Positions 1-7,033 of a stretch of DNA of 12,220 nucleotides are shown piece after piece (position 1 is the stretch's first letter; every line of letters starts with the position of its first letter). Made by a program: the position numbers and the translations under genes. The stretch spans positions 1-12,220 of the forward strand of contig CALASU010000032.1 in the NCBI GenBank assembly GCA_937888765.1. Reading direction: 5' to 3'. This DNA comes from an uncultured Clostridia bacterium (GTDB taxonomy: Bacteria > Bacillota > Clostridia > Lachnospirales > Anaerotignaceae). The notes beneath the pieces are model-generated. The model saw only the letters and a program-made list of their open reading frames with translations, was not told where the DNA came from and searched no databases.

Positions 1-541
1 AAAGTGTCCATGCAATGATTTTTCTGGAAAAGAGATCCATAATGCAATTAAGGTACACGAAGCCATCCTGAGTCCAGATATAGGTGATATCGGTACACCA
101 AACTGCGTTAGGACGTTCAGGATTAAATTGTTCATCGAGGATGTTATGCAGTTCGTTGCTGAAATCAGAATCTCTGGTAGTGGCAATCCAAGGTTTAACC
201 CATTGCGCTTTGATACCCATTTCATGCATATATTTACCAACGGTGCGTTCGGAGATGATTTCGCCAGATTTACGAAGTTCTTTGGCTATTTTAGGAGCAC
301 CATAATTCTGTTTTGAATCGTTATAAACCTTCCAGATCTCCTGTTTGACAGCTTCTTTACGCTGGCGAGAAACAGAAACTTTTCGATTAAGAAAAGCGCG
401 ATATCCAGAACGAGACACGCCTAAAAATTTCAGCATTCCAGAAGTAGAGACGCGGCGTTTTGTTGCATGAGCAGCCTCTACTTTGGCAGAAACTTCCGTG
501 TAGATAGCTTCTGTTAACTTTTTCCCAGAATGCTGATAGCT
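1..541 (-). CDS. IS3-family transposase OrfB, C-terminus cut by window edge
   Basis: This is the catalytic part of an IS3-family transposase, which cuts and joins the element's ends. About 180 codons lie in the window. It was read by hand in the frame -1 to orfA and has no independent strong start; it would be made as an OrfAB fusion by frameshifting. The N-terminal part carries an HTH_21-type helical region with the motif YGAPKIAKELRKSGEIISERTVGKYMHEMGI (first 11 residues near position 250-280 of the window). The integrase core follows, with WCTDITYI holding the first catalytic Asp and NCIMDLFSRKIIAW the second. The third catalytic residue, Glu, would lie beyond base 1. The frame is open throughout, so nothing in the visible part suggests decay. 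The family is certain; the subgroup (IS150/IS3-like) is an inference. Confidence 0.9.
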
Positions 542-813
542 TTTTTTAATACATCGAGAGCGTCCTGAGCATCGCGAAGTTCGCGTTTGAGACGGGCAAT
601 TTCTTTTGCTTCGTCAGATTCGTAGTTACCCGATCCTCTGACGGGAATGTCGCCATTGTTATCTCTGAACTGAGCTTCCCATTTGCCTAAAGTGCTAACG
701 CCGATACCGAGGTTTTTGGCGCATTCAACTTGTGTAAGGTCTGGATGTTCTTTGCGATAATTAACGGCATCCAGTTTGAATTGTTTGGAATGTTGAGATT
801 GTTTACGTGACAT
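514..813 (-). CDS. IS3-family transposase OrfA (helix-turn-helix)
   Basis: This 99-residue DNA-binding protein is encoded upstream of OrfB in IS3-family elements and binds the terminal inverted repeats. Residues about 5-50 form the HTH_Tnp_1 domain (FKLDAVNYRKEHPDLTQVEC followed by AKNLGIGVSTLGKWEAQF). Residues about 68-95 form a heptad-rich coiled coil (EIARLKRELRDAQDALDVL), typical of the leucine zipper that lets OrfA and OrfAB multimerise. A GAGGAGGA ribosome binding site lies at 821-828, with a spacing of about 7 bases to the ATG. The gene ends within the orfB region, so the two overlap by about 28 bases in different frames. Length and domain order are normal for the family. Confidence 0.92.
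   Translation of the reverse strand: MSRKQSQHSKQFKLDAVNYRKEHPDLTQVECAKNLGIGVSTLGKWEAQFRDNNGDIPVRGSGNYESDEAKEIARLKRELRDAQDALDVLKKAISILGKS
541..547 (-). promoter_or_regulatory. Programmed -1 frameshift heptamer in IS3 orfA/orfB
   Basis: On the minus strand, orfA reads TTA AAA AAA GCT near its 3' end, giving a seven-A run in the right phase for the slippery pattern A AAA AAA. A shift of -1 here enters the open orfB frame (SYQHSGKKLTEAIYTEVS...), which then reads without a stop to the window edge. IS3 elements are known to make OrfAB this way at A-rich heptamers. A second A5 run in GGGAAAAAGTTAA lies just before the orfA stop and is a less good candidate. Confidence 0.75.
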
Positions 814-836
814 AATGAGTTCCTCCTCTTGATAGT

Positions 837-842
837 ATTATA
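837..842 (-). promoter_or_regulatory. Likely -10 box of the IS promoter
   Basis: On the minus strand a perfect TATAAT lies about 24 bases upstream of the orfA ATG, just before the ribosome binding site. No convincing -35 is visible (only a weak TGAGAG-like match about 17 bases upstream), so only the -10 is called. The small spacing to the ATG would leave a short leader, as is common for insertion sequences. Confidence 0.4.
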
Positions 843-890
843 CATTATTTTGAGGGAATCTCTCATTTTATTTTGTACTATATTCATTCT

Positions 891-1019
891 AGCACCACAC
901 ATACGGATAGCGTGGCAGAGTATGATGCTTATGAAGAAATTACAGAAGAAGAAAAAGAAATCATTTTTCAGCATATCTGGAATAGGGCACTATTGCAGGA
1001 TGCGCTTGGAGAAAAATAA
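891..1019 (+). pseudogene. 3' remnant of a gene probably interrupted by the IS
   Basis: An open frame without a start codon runs from about 891 into TAA at 1017-1019. It encodes about 42 residues that look like a real protein C-terminus: an acidic amphipathic stretch (YDAYEEITEEEKEIIFQHIW) followed by NRALLQDALGEK. A strong rho-independent terminator begins three bases after the stop, which is what one expects behind a genuine gene. The 5' part is missing because the IS lies immediately upstream in opposite orientation. I do not recognise the protein family. The frame stays open a further 30 bases into the IS end, so the exact junction is not fixed. Confidence 0.45.
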
Positions 1020-1021
1020 GA

Positions 1022-1065
1022 AAAACAGCGGTTTGTTCCATTTTTGGAGCGAACCGCTGTTTTTT
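1022..1065 (+). terminator. Strong rho-independent terminator
   Basis: The stem arms at 1022-1039 and 1046-1063 pair over nearly 18 bp. The core is AACAGCGGTT with AACCGCTGTT, continued by a segment with two G-U wobbles and one mismatch. The loop is ATTTTT and a T run closes the structure. The A-tract on the left would make it work to some extent in both directions. Confidence 0.85.
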
Positions 1066-1194
1066 ATGTATCAGTTCGCAATTTTCAGGAATTTGTGAAG
1101 GGGGAAAAGAGGATATACTTTTTATACAGGGAAATGCTGCCTTAGTGCAAATATAGTTTTGGAAAGTTCAGAAAAAACAGTATGCTTACCAAAA

Positions 1195-1222
1195 TTTGCG
1201 TAACAGTATGCTGTAGTATTAT
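1195..1222 (+). promoter_or_regulatory. Candidate promoter of the RNA ligase gene
   Basis: TTGCGT at 1195-1200 and TATTAT at 1217-1222 are separated by 16 bases. The transcript would start about 20 bases before the ribosome binding site of the ligase gene. A 10-bp direct repeat, ACAGTATGCT (1177-1186 and 1203-1212), flanks and overlaps the -35 to -10 spacer and could be an operator or simply chance. The matches are moderate. Confidence 0.35.
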
Positions 1223-1250
1223 GACATCAAGAAATAAGGGGGTGCCGTAT

Positions 1251-2176
1251 ATGAGTTGGCAGAAATATATCAAGATCAACCGTGCAGAGGAAGTAAGGAA
1301 AGAGGGTTTCCGAAAAGGCGATCATATCGTTGTGCAGGAAAAAATTGACGGTGCGAATTTTTCTATTCGATATGATGCACAGACAGACGGCATCGTGGCG
1401 TATGGCAGAAATACAAAGCTGAAAGAAAAAAATGATCTGAGAGGTGCATGGAACTGGGCACAGACGCTGGAGAAAGAGCAGATCAAAGCGGTACTGGGAA
1501 ATACATATGCATTATTTGTAGAATGGCTGGTGCCGCACAGCATCAAATATCCCGAGGAACAGTATCAGAAAGCATTTTTCTTTGATATCTATGATATGGA
1601 AGAAGAAAAGTATCTGCATCAGCATCAGGTAAAAGCCATTGTGGAATAGCTGGGACTGCAGTATGTGCCTGTATTTTTTGAGGGCGCATTTGAAAGCTGG
1701 GAACAGATCAACGCATTTGTCGGGCAGACAGCTCTGGGCGAAGGTGTCGTAGTAAAAAATATGGACAGACTGAACGACCATAAAAATAAACGACCTTTCT
1801 ACACAAAAGTAGTTGCGGCACAGTTTGATGAAAAAAGACCCAAGCATAAACTGAGCAAAGAAGAGATACAGAAAAGACAGCGGAAAAGAGCGGCTGAAAT
1901 GCGGAAAAAACAGGAGAAAAGAGAACTGGTGGAATCTGTTGTGACAGAAGCAAGAATCTGAAGCTGCTGCACAAAATGGTAGATGAAGCCATCCTGCCTG
2001 AAAACTGGAATCAGGAAGATCTGCCTGTGATCAGAAAGCATATCGGCAGTGCCATATACTATGACTGCCTGAAAGAAGAACCGGAAATCATGGAGCAGGT
2101 GGGGAAGGAGTTTGGCGGCATCGCCCACAGCATTGCAAATGAGATCATGGTGAAGCTGCTGAAAGAAAGAGTGTGA
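1251..2176 (+). pseudogene. RNA ligase (T4 Rnl2-like), interrupted by a stop and a frameshift
   Basis: ATP-dependent RNA ligases of this family seal nicked RNA through a covalent lysyl-AMP. The start at 1251 follows a GGGGG-type ribosome binding site at 1236-1242. The nucleotidyltransferase motifs are visible: motif I EKIDGANF with the nucleophile Lys31, motif III FVEW near residue 91, motif IV GEGVVVKN near 165-170 and motif V FYTKVVA with Lys near 186. A Lys/Arg-rich helix follows. Codon 133 is TAG (1647-1649), and the same frame continues straight on as a good ligase sequence. Near 1958-1961 the frame ends in TGA (after TEARI), and the C-terminal part (KLLHKMVDEAILPENWNQED...) resumes in another frame, consistent with one lost base. 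The intact protein would have been about 308 residues. Both motif III and motifs IV/V are needed for activity, so the TAG product alone (132 residues) should be inactive. Confidence 0.8.
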
Positions 2177-2187
2177 AGCATATATAG

Positions 2188-2212
2188 GAAAGCGGAAGCA
2201 TTTTCCGCTTTC
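2188..2212 (+). terminator. Hairpin after the RNA ligase gene
   Basis: GAAAGCGGAA (2188-2197) pairs perfectly with TTCCGCTTTC (2203-2212) around a five-base loop, 11 bases after the ligase stop. The downstream tail is TCTGTAAAA, so the U-tract is poor. It may act weakly, or together with the stronger hairpin that follows. Confidence 0.55.
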
Positions 2213-2233
2213 TCTGTAAAAAAAGAACAGAAC

Positions 2234-2270
2234 TGCAGATCTCAGGGGGAAAAGAGGTCTGCACTTTTTT
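2234..2270 (+). terminator. Rho-independent terminator
   Basis: TGCAGATCTC (2234-2243) pairs with GAGGTCTGCA (2254-2263), with one G-U pair, a ten-base loop and then CTTTTTT. It lies between the ligase gene and the promoter of the first C11 peptidase and separates the two transcription units. Confidence 0.8.
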
Positions 2271-2309
2271 GCAATTCAGGGCGGAATTTTGTACATTTGG
2301 GGCGGACGA

Positions 2310-2339
2310 TTGGGGATTTTTTAAATAATATGGTATAAT
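2310..2339 (+). promoter_or_regulatory. Promoter of the first C11 peptidase gene
   Basis: A perfect TATAAT at 2334-2339 is preceded by TGG (extended -10) and, 18 bases upstream, by TTGGGG at 2310-2315. Transcription would start near 2346, giving a leader of about 80 bases that is very rich in A just before the AAGGAGG ribosome binding site (2415-2421). Confidence 0.65.
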
Positions 2340-2428
2340 AACTATTGTAAGGGATTTTACTTTGGAAGGAGGAAGAGGGGTCCGATCAAAATAAAAAAAT
2401 AAATAAAATACATTAAGGAGGAATGAAT

Positions 2429-4759
2429 ATGAGAAACGGAAAAAGAAAATTTTTAGCCTTGTTAATGAGTTTTACAATGCTGTTCAGTTTCACCGTGTAT
2501 GCAGAAGATGCATTCGCAAATGATGGCGAAAGCTGGTCTGTATACTGGTATCTGTGCGGCAGTGATCTGGAAACAAACCATGGCTGTGCAACAAACGACC
2601 TGTCTGAAATGATGGAAGTACAGCTTCCCGAAAATGTAAACATCATCATCCAGACAGGCGGTGCAATGGAATGGCAGAATGATCTGATGGATGCGGAAAA
2701 ATCCCAGAGATGGCTGTATAACAGCGAAGGGCTGACATTACTGGAAGAAAGTGATGCAGTGAACATGGGCGAAGCACAGACACTGTATGAATTCCTGGAG
2801 TATGCAAACACAAATTTCCCTGCGGATAAAGTAGCGGTAACATTCTGGAATCATGGCGGCGGCTCTGTAAGCGGTGCGGCATTTGATGAACAGTATGGCA
2901 ACGATTCTCTGGATCTGCAGGAAATGTATGCAGCATTCGATGCAGTATGGGGTGCGGATGTGGATAACCCTGCTCTGGAACTGATTGGCTTTGATACCTG
3001 TCTGATGGCAACCATCGACGTTGCGGCAACTTTCCAGAACTTTGCAAACTATCTGGTAGCATCTGAAGAAACAGAACCCGGCAATGGTTGGCTGTATTCA
3101 GGCTGGGTTGGTGCACTGGCAGAAGATCCCTCTATGGATGGGGCTGAACTGGGTGTAGCAATCTGTGATACATATTATGAAGGCTGTGAAGCGGCGGGTA
3201 CAGAAGCTATGGCAACATTGTCCCTGACAGATCTGACACAGCTGACACCTTTGCTGGATGCATATGAAGCATTCGGGCAGGAAGCGATTGTAAATGTTGC
3301 GGAAGACCCTGCTTTTTATGCGGAATTTGCCCGTGCAGCGGTACTGAGTGAAAACTATGGCGGTAACAATGACGAAGAAGGCTACTGCAACATGGTAGAC
3401 CTTGGTCATCTGGCAAGACAGACAGCGGACTATCTGCCTGCTGCGGCAGATGTTCTGGATGCGCTGAATGACTGTGTGCTGTATCGTGTAAACGGTGATT
3501 ACCGTGCAGAAGCGACAGGTTTGAGCTGTTACTATTCCTATAACGGTGATGTAGATGAATATGATGGCTATACACAGCTGGGCACAGGTGAAGCACTGAA
3601 ACAGTTCTATGGCTATGCGCTGACAGGCGAACTGGATGAAGCATATCTGAATGAACTGGATATTGATACAATGGAAACACTGGCAACACTGGAAGATGTG
3701 GACTGGGACGGCATGCTGCTGGATCTGGATGAAAACGGCAATTCCGTACTGACACTGGGCCCTGAAGCAAATGATATTCTGGCAAGCATTGGCTTCTCTC
3801 TGTATTATTTTATGGAAGATGGTCAGCAGATGCTGCTGGGTACAGATAATGATATCGTAGCAGACTGGGACAATGGTGTATTCACAGATAACTTCCGTGG
3901 TGTATGGGGAAGTATTGACGGCAATCTGGTTTATATGGAACTGTCCTGTGAAGGCGAAGACTATAACATCTATGCAGTACCCGTTCTGCTGAACGGCGAT
4001 CTGTATAACCTGCAGGTTGTATATGATTTCTCTGCAGAAGCATGGGATATTCTGGGGGCAACACCTAACATGGGCGATGCTGATATGGCGGCGAAAGAAC
4101 TTCGTCTGCTGGAAAAAGGCGATAAGATCACAACACTGTGGAAGCTGAGCGACGGCAGCGATGACTTTGAACTGTATGAAGCAGATGAAATTACGGTAAC
4201 AGCAAATACTTCCTTCGGCGAAGCAGCGCTGATGGACGGCCAGTATGCACTGGTATTTGAAATGCAGGATACTGTTGGCAATACTGCATATTCTGATGTT
4301 GTTACATTTGACTGCACAGATGGTGAAATCATCACAACTGTAAACACAGATGAAGAAGAAGAAACAGAAGATGTGGAATATGGCGATGCAACTGTTCTGG
4401 AATTGGTGATCAATAAGTGTGCATATACACTGAACGGCGTAAGATATACAAATGACGTTGCGCCCATTATCAAAGACAGCAGAACGGTTCTGCCCATCAA
4501 ACTGGTAGCAAGCACACTGGGCGCAGATGTAAGCTGGAATCAGGCGGATCAGGCAGTTACCATTGAAAATGAAGATACAACAATCGTAATCTACATTAAC
4601 AAAACAACTGCAGAAGTAAACGGCAAAGCGGTAGAACTGGCTGTTCCTGCATTCATTGCAAACGACAGAACATACCTGCCTGTACGTTTTGTATCCGAAT
4701 ATCTGGGTGCGGAAGTACAGTGGGATGATGCGACAAATACGGTAACAATCATTGGCTAA
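2429..4759 (+). CDS. Secreted C11 (clostripain-family) cysteine peptidase with C-terminal stalk domain
   Basis: This is a calcium-dependent-type cysteine protease of family C11, likely acting outside the cell and, by family, preferring cleavage after basic residues. The start at 2429 is preferred over the in-frame ATG at 2423 because AAGGAGG (2415-2421) then sits at a normal distance. Residues 1-25 form a signal peptide (basic RNGKRK, hydrophobic core, cleavage near VYA|ED). The catalytic His is in WNHGGG (His142) and the catalytic Cys in GFDTCLM (Cys191), both in expected order and spacing. An acidic linker (DEEEETEDVEYGD, about residues 640-655) leads to a Cu_amine_oxidN1/stalk-type domain (about 658-776) with the repeated pattern R-T-x-LP-[IV]-[KR]-[LF]-V-x-x-x-LGA-x-V. 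That domain is common on secreted proteins of Clostridia and may help wall or surface association. It is a paralogue of the next gene. Own promoter and terminator indicate a monocistronic transcript. Confidence 0.9.
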   Translation: MRNGKRKFLALLMSFTMLFSFTVYAEDAFANDGESWSVYWYLCGSDLETNHGCATNDLSEMMEVQLPENVNIIIQTGGAMEWQNDLMDAEKSQRWLYNSEGLTLLEESDAVNMGEAQTLYEFLEYANTNFPADKVAVTFWNHGGGSVSGAAFDEQYGNDSLDLQEMYAAFDAVWGADVDNPALELIGFDTCLMATIDVAATFQNFANYLVASEETEPGNGWLYSGWVGALAEDPSMDGAELGVAICDTYYEGCEAAGTEAMATLSLTDLTQLTPLLDAYEAFGQEAIVNVAEDPAFYAEFARAAVLSENYGGNNDEEGYCNMVDLGHLARQTADYLPAAADVLDALNDCVLYRVNGDYRAEATGLSCYYSYNGDVDEYDGYTQLGTGEALKQFYGYALTGELDEAYLNELDIDTMETLATLEDVDWDGMLLDLDENGNSVLTLGPEANDILASIGFSLYYFMEDGQQMLLGTDNDIVADWDNGVFTDNFRGVWGSIDGNLVYMELSCEGEDYNIYAVPVLLNGDLYNLQVVYDFSAEAWDILGATPNMGDADMAAKELRLLEKGDKITTLWKLSDGSDDFELYEADEITVTANTSFGEAALMDGQYALVFEMQDTVGNTAYSDVVTFDCTDGEIITTVNTDEEEETEDVEYGDATVLELVINKCAYTLNGVRYTNDVAPIIKDSRTVLPIKLVASTLGADVSWNQADQAVTIENEDTTIVIYINKTTAEVNGKAVELAVPAFIANDRTYLPVRFVSEYLGAEVQWDDATNTVTIIG

Positions 4760-4777
4760 GTAAATAGCGTATCTTTT

Positions 4778-4804
4778 GGGCGGCTTGCAGAAGCCGCCCT
4801 TTTT
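4778..4804 (+). terminator. Rho-independent terminator after first C11 gene
   Basis: GGGCGGCTT (4778-4786) and AAGCCGCCC (4791-4799) form a perfect 9-bp GC-rich stem with a GCAG loop and a T5 tail. It is 18 bases past the stop codon. Confidence 0.92.
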
Positions 4805-4846
4805 ATGCAGGAAAAAGGGAAAAATGCAGACTTTTGTTGTATTTTT

Positions 4847-4855
4847 TGGTATACT
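4847..4855 (+). promoter_or_regulatory. Extended -10 promoter of the second C11 gene
   Basis: TGG followed by TATACT (4850-4855) makes a TG-extended -10 box. No good -35 lies 16-18 bases upstream, as is common for extended -10 promoters. The start of transcription would be near 4862, about 43 bases before the chosen ATG. The box resembles that of the upstream paralogue (TGG TATAAT), which fits a duplication that included the promoter. Confidence 0.5.
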
Positions 4856-4904
4856 CTGAATAAGAAAACAGAAATGTTTATAAAAATGCATGGGAGGGAA
4901 GAAA

Positions 4905-6890
4905 ATGAAAAAATGTATGAAAAAACTGGGGGCGTTCGTTCTTGCAATGATGCTGACATTAGGGCTTTCTGCCTGTGGTGGCGAAATGGCAGAAATTGAG
5001 GTTTCCAAAACACCTGTTGCAATGGGCGAAAAAGCGGAATGGTCTGTATACTGGTATCTGTGCGGCAGTGATCTGGAAAGCAATTATGGCTGTGCAACAG
5101 AGGATCTGCAGGAAATGCTGCAGGTACAGCTGCCCGAAAATGTGAATGTGGTCATCCAGACAGGCGGATCGGCTTTCTGGCAGAATGATCTGATGGATGC
5201 GGATAAAATACAGCGATGGCTGTATAACAGTGACGGACTTTTCCTGCTGGAAGAAGAACGTACGGCAAATATGGGTGATGCAAAGACGTTAGCAAAGTTT
5301 CTTGATTTTGCCAGTACAAATTTCCCTGCCGAAAAGGTTGCTGTGACTTTCTGGAATCATGGCGGCGGCTCTGTAACGGGGGCGGCGTTCGATGAACAGT
5401 ATCGTTTCGATTCTCTGAATCTGGAAGAAATGTATGAGGCGTTCAACTATGTATGGGAAGCAGATGTCGATGCGCCTGCACTGGAACTGGTAGGCTTTGA
5501 TACCTGTCTGATGGCAACGATTGATGTGGCATCTGTATTCCAGAATTTTGCGAAATATCTGGTGGCTTCTGAGGAAACAGAACCCGGTAACGGCTGGCTG
5601 TATTCCGGATGGCTGGATACACTGGCAGATGATCCCTCTATGAATGGGGAAGAACTGGGGATTGCGATTTGCGATACCTATTATGCAGGCTGTCAGGCGG
5701 TAGGGACGGAAGAGCAGACAACCCTTTCTGTAACAGATCTGACAAAGCTGACACCTCTTCTGGATGCTTATGAAAACTTTGGTGAGGAGGCCTTTATGGT
5801 GGCAGCAGAAGACCCCGGCTTCTTTGCACAGCTTGGGCGTGCGGCAGCGATGAGCGAAAATTATGGCGGCAATACCCGTGAACAGGGGTATTCCAACATG
5901 GTAGACCTTGGTCATCTGGCAAGACAGACCGCATGGATGCTCCCTTCTGCAAATGCGGTTTCCGATGCTCTGGAGGATTGTATTGTATATGAAGTAAACG
6001 GCAGATACCGTAAGGAAGCGACAGGCTTAAGCTGTTATTATTCCTATGACGGGGATATTGCAAACCTCAATGGTTATATTGATATGGGGACAGGTGTGGC
6101 ATTTAAGCACCTGTATGCACTGGGACTGACAGGCAGACTGTCTGAGGGCAGTGAAGCCTATCTTTCTTCTCTGGCAATCGAAGAAGAAGAAATCGTAAAA
6201 CCGCTTACACTGGCAGATATGGCATGGAACAGTATGCCTGTACAGGTAAATGAAGACGGTGCGGCTTATCTGAATCTGGGGGCAGAGGCAAATGATGTGC
6301 TGACCCAGATGGGCTTCTCTTTATTCTATGTGGATGAAGAAGCGGACCTGATGATGCTGTTGGGTACGGATAATGATATTACCTCTGACTGGGAAAATGG
6401 TATTTTCTATGATAACTTCCGTGGCGTATGGGGTGCGATTGACGAACATATCGTATATATGGAACTTTCTCATGAAGCAGAAGATTACAACCTGTATGCA
6501 GTGCCGATTCTGCTGAACGGCGAGGAATATCATCTGAAGGTCGTATATGATTTCCTGCGGGAAGAATGGTATATTCTGGGTGCGTCCAAAGGTCTGGATG
6601 ATAACGGCATGGCGGCGAAAGAACTGCGTCTGCTGGAAGAAGGGGATGTTATCACAACCATCTGGCAGGTTGCATCCTTTAGCGGCGAAGAGAATCTGGA
6701 AATGTACACAGTGGATGAATTTGAGGTAACAGAAGATACGGTTTTCCATGAAATGGAACTGCCCGACGGCAGCTATTCCATGGTATTTGAAATGTGGGAT
6801 GCTGTGGGGAATTATGCATATTCCGATGCGGTAACATTTGACTGCAAAGACGGCGAAATCTATACAACTGTTTACGAAGATTATGAATAA
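4905..6890 (+). CDS. Lipoprotein C11 (clostripain-family) cysteine peptidase
   Basis: This is a second C11 cysteine peptidase, anchored to the outer face of the membrane by a lipid. The start at 4905 fits GGGAGGG (4892-4898); the in-frame ATG at 4890 overlaps that site and is less likely. The N-terminus is a lipoprotein signal (MKKCMKKLGAFVLAMMLTLG then LSAC), so the mature protein begins at the Cys of the lipobox, about residue 28. The catalytic residues are His152 in WNHGGG and Cys201 in GFDTCLM. From the motif WSVYWYLCGSDLE to the last shared segment (DGEI-TTV) it aligns with the upstream gene almost without gaps. It then stops at YEDYE and lacks the acidic linker and stalk domain. At 661 residues it is otherwise a complete family member. 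The pair differs mainly in how it is held at the cell surface. Confidence 0.9.
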   Translation: MKKCMKKLGAFVLAMMLTLGLSACGGEMAEIEVSKTPVAMGEKAEWSVYWYLCGSDLESNYGCATEDLQEMLQVQLPENVNVVIQTGGSAFWQNDLMDADKIQRWLYNSDGLFLLEEERTANMGDAKTLAKFLDFASTNFPAEKVAVTFWNHGGGSVTGAAFDEQYRFDSLNLEEMYEAFNYVWEADVDAPALELVGFDTCLMATIDVASVFQNFAKYLVASEETEPGNGWLYSGWLDTLADDPSMNGEELGIAICDTYYAGCQAVGTEEQTTLSVTDLTKLTPLLDAYENFGEEAFMVAAEDPGFFAQLGRAAAMSENYGGNTREQGYSNMVDLGHLARQTAWMLPSANAVSDALEDCIVYEVNGRYRKEATGLSCYYSYDGDIANLNGYIDMGTGVAFKHLYALGLTGRLSEGSEAYLSSLAIEEEEIVKPLTLADMAWNSMPVQVNEDGAAYLNLGAEANDVLTQMGFSLFYVDEEADLMMLLGTDNDITSDWENGIFYDNFRGVWGAIDEHIVYMELSHEAEDYNLYAVPILLNGEEYHLKVVYDFLREEWYILGASKGLDDNGMAAKELRLLEEGDVITTIWQVASFSGEENLEMYTVDEFEVTEDTVFHEMELPDGSYSMVFEMWDAVGNYAYSDAVTFDCKDGEIYTTVYEDYE

Positions 6891-6896
6891 AAAAAA

Positions 6897-6927
6897 GCTC
6901 TGATTCTTTGAATCAGAGCATCTTTTT
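6897..6927 (+). terminator. Rho-independent terminator after second C11 gene
   Basis: GCTCTGATTC (6897-6906) and GAATCAGAGC (6910-6919) form a perfect 10-bp stem with a three-base loop, followed by ATCTTTTT. The AAAAAA on the left side would give some U-tract in the reverse direction too, so it may also stop transcription of the minus-strand operon. Confidence 0.9.
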
Positions 6928-6956
6928 GCAATAAAAGTTGAGTTTCTTTTATATTT

Positions 6957-7033
6957 GCAAAAGCGAATGCTTTTGCGTATAAGGGGCGGGGAAATTATTT
7001 CCCTGCTGGGAGTTTGAGGGCAAAGCCCTCAAA
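6957..7033. repeat. Cluster of three perfect hairpins between convergent genes
   Basis: Three consecutive perfect inverted repeats lie here: GCAAAAGC/GCTTTTGC (6957-6964, 6969-6976), GGGAAA/TTTCCC (6989-6994, 6998-7003) and TTTGAGGGC/GCCCTCAAA (7013-7021, 7025-7033). The last overlaps the stop codon of the minus-strand FmdE-like gene and is the likely end of that operon's transcript, though it lacks a clear U-tail in the minus direction. The whole block sits between converging transcription units. Confidence 0.6.

Larger units (their letters stand above)
1..890 (-). mobile_element. IS3-family insertion sequence, one end only
   Basis: The element holds orfA, the frameshift site and most of orfB; its 3' part lies left of base 1. 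The orfA-proximal terminus must lie between the -10 box at 837-842 and the start of the interrupted coding remnant at about 891. No matching inverted repeat or target duplication can be identified because the other end is outside the window. The end at 890 is therefore an estimate, uncertain by roughly 20 bases either way. Confidence 0.7.

Noticed and set aside
84..316. Two short plus-strand frames in the IS
   Set aside because: Antisense to the integrase core of OrfB, which carries the catalytic Asp motifs.
829..1098. Plus-strand frame of 89 codons across the IS end
   Set aside because: Runs through the IS terminus and the terminator hairpin in a different frame from the acidic coding tail; not protein-like.
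1177..1212. Direct repeat ACAGTATGCT as start of a repeat array
   Set aside because: Only two copies 26 bases apart; no array, not CRISPR-like.
1647..1649. TAG as a sense codon (pyrrolysine or suppressor)
   Set aside because: A downstream frameshift in the same gene favours decay, and no pyl gene or other TAG readthrough is visible in the window.
1512..2128. Minus-strand frames opposite the RNA ligase
   Set aside because: Phe/Cys/Leu-rich shadows without signals; the ligase motifs fix the coding strand.
3207..3785. Minus-strand His/Pro/Ser-rich frame in the first C11 gene
   Set aside because: Composition typical of antisense frames; no ribosome binding site or domain.
3098..5083. Minus-strand open frame of 661 codons opposite the C11 genes
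   Set aside because: Its product is Cys/Ile/Phe-rich with no domain and it lies antisense to two clear peptidases; the long opening follows from their codon use.
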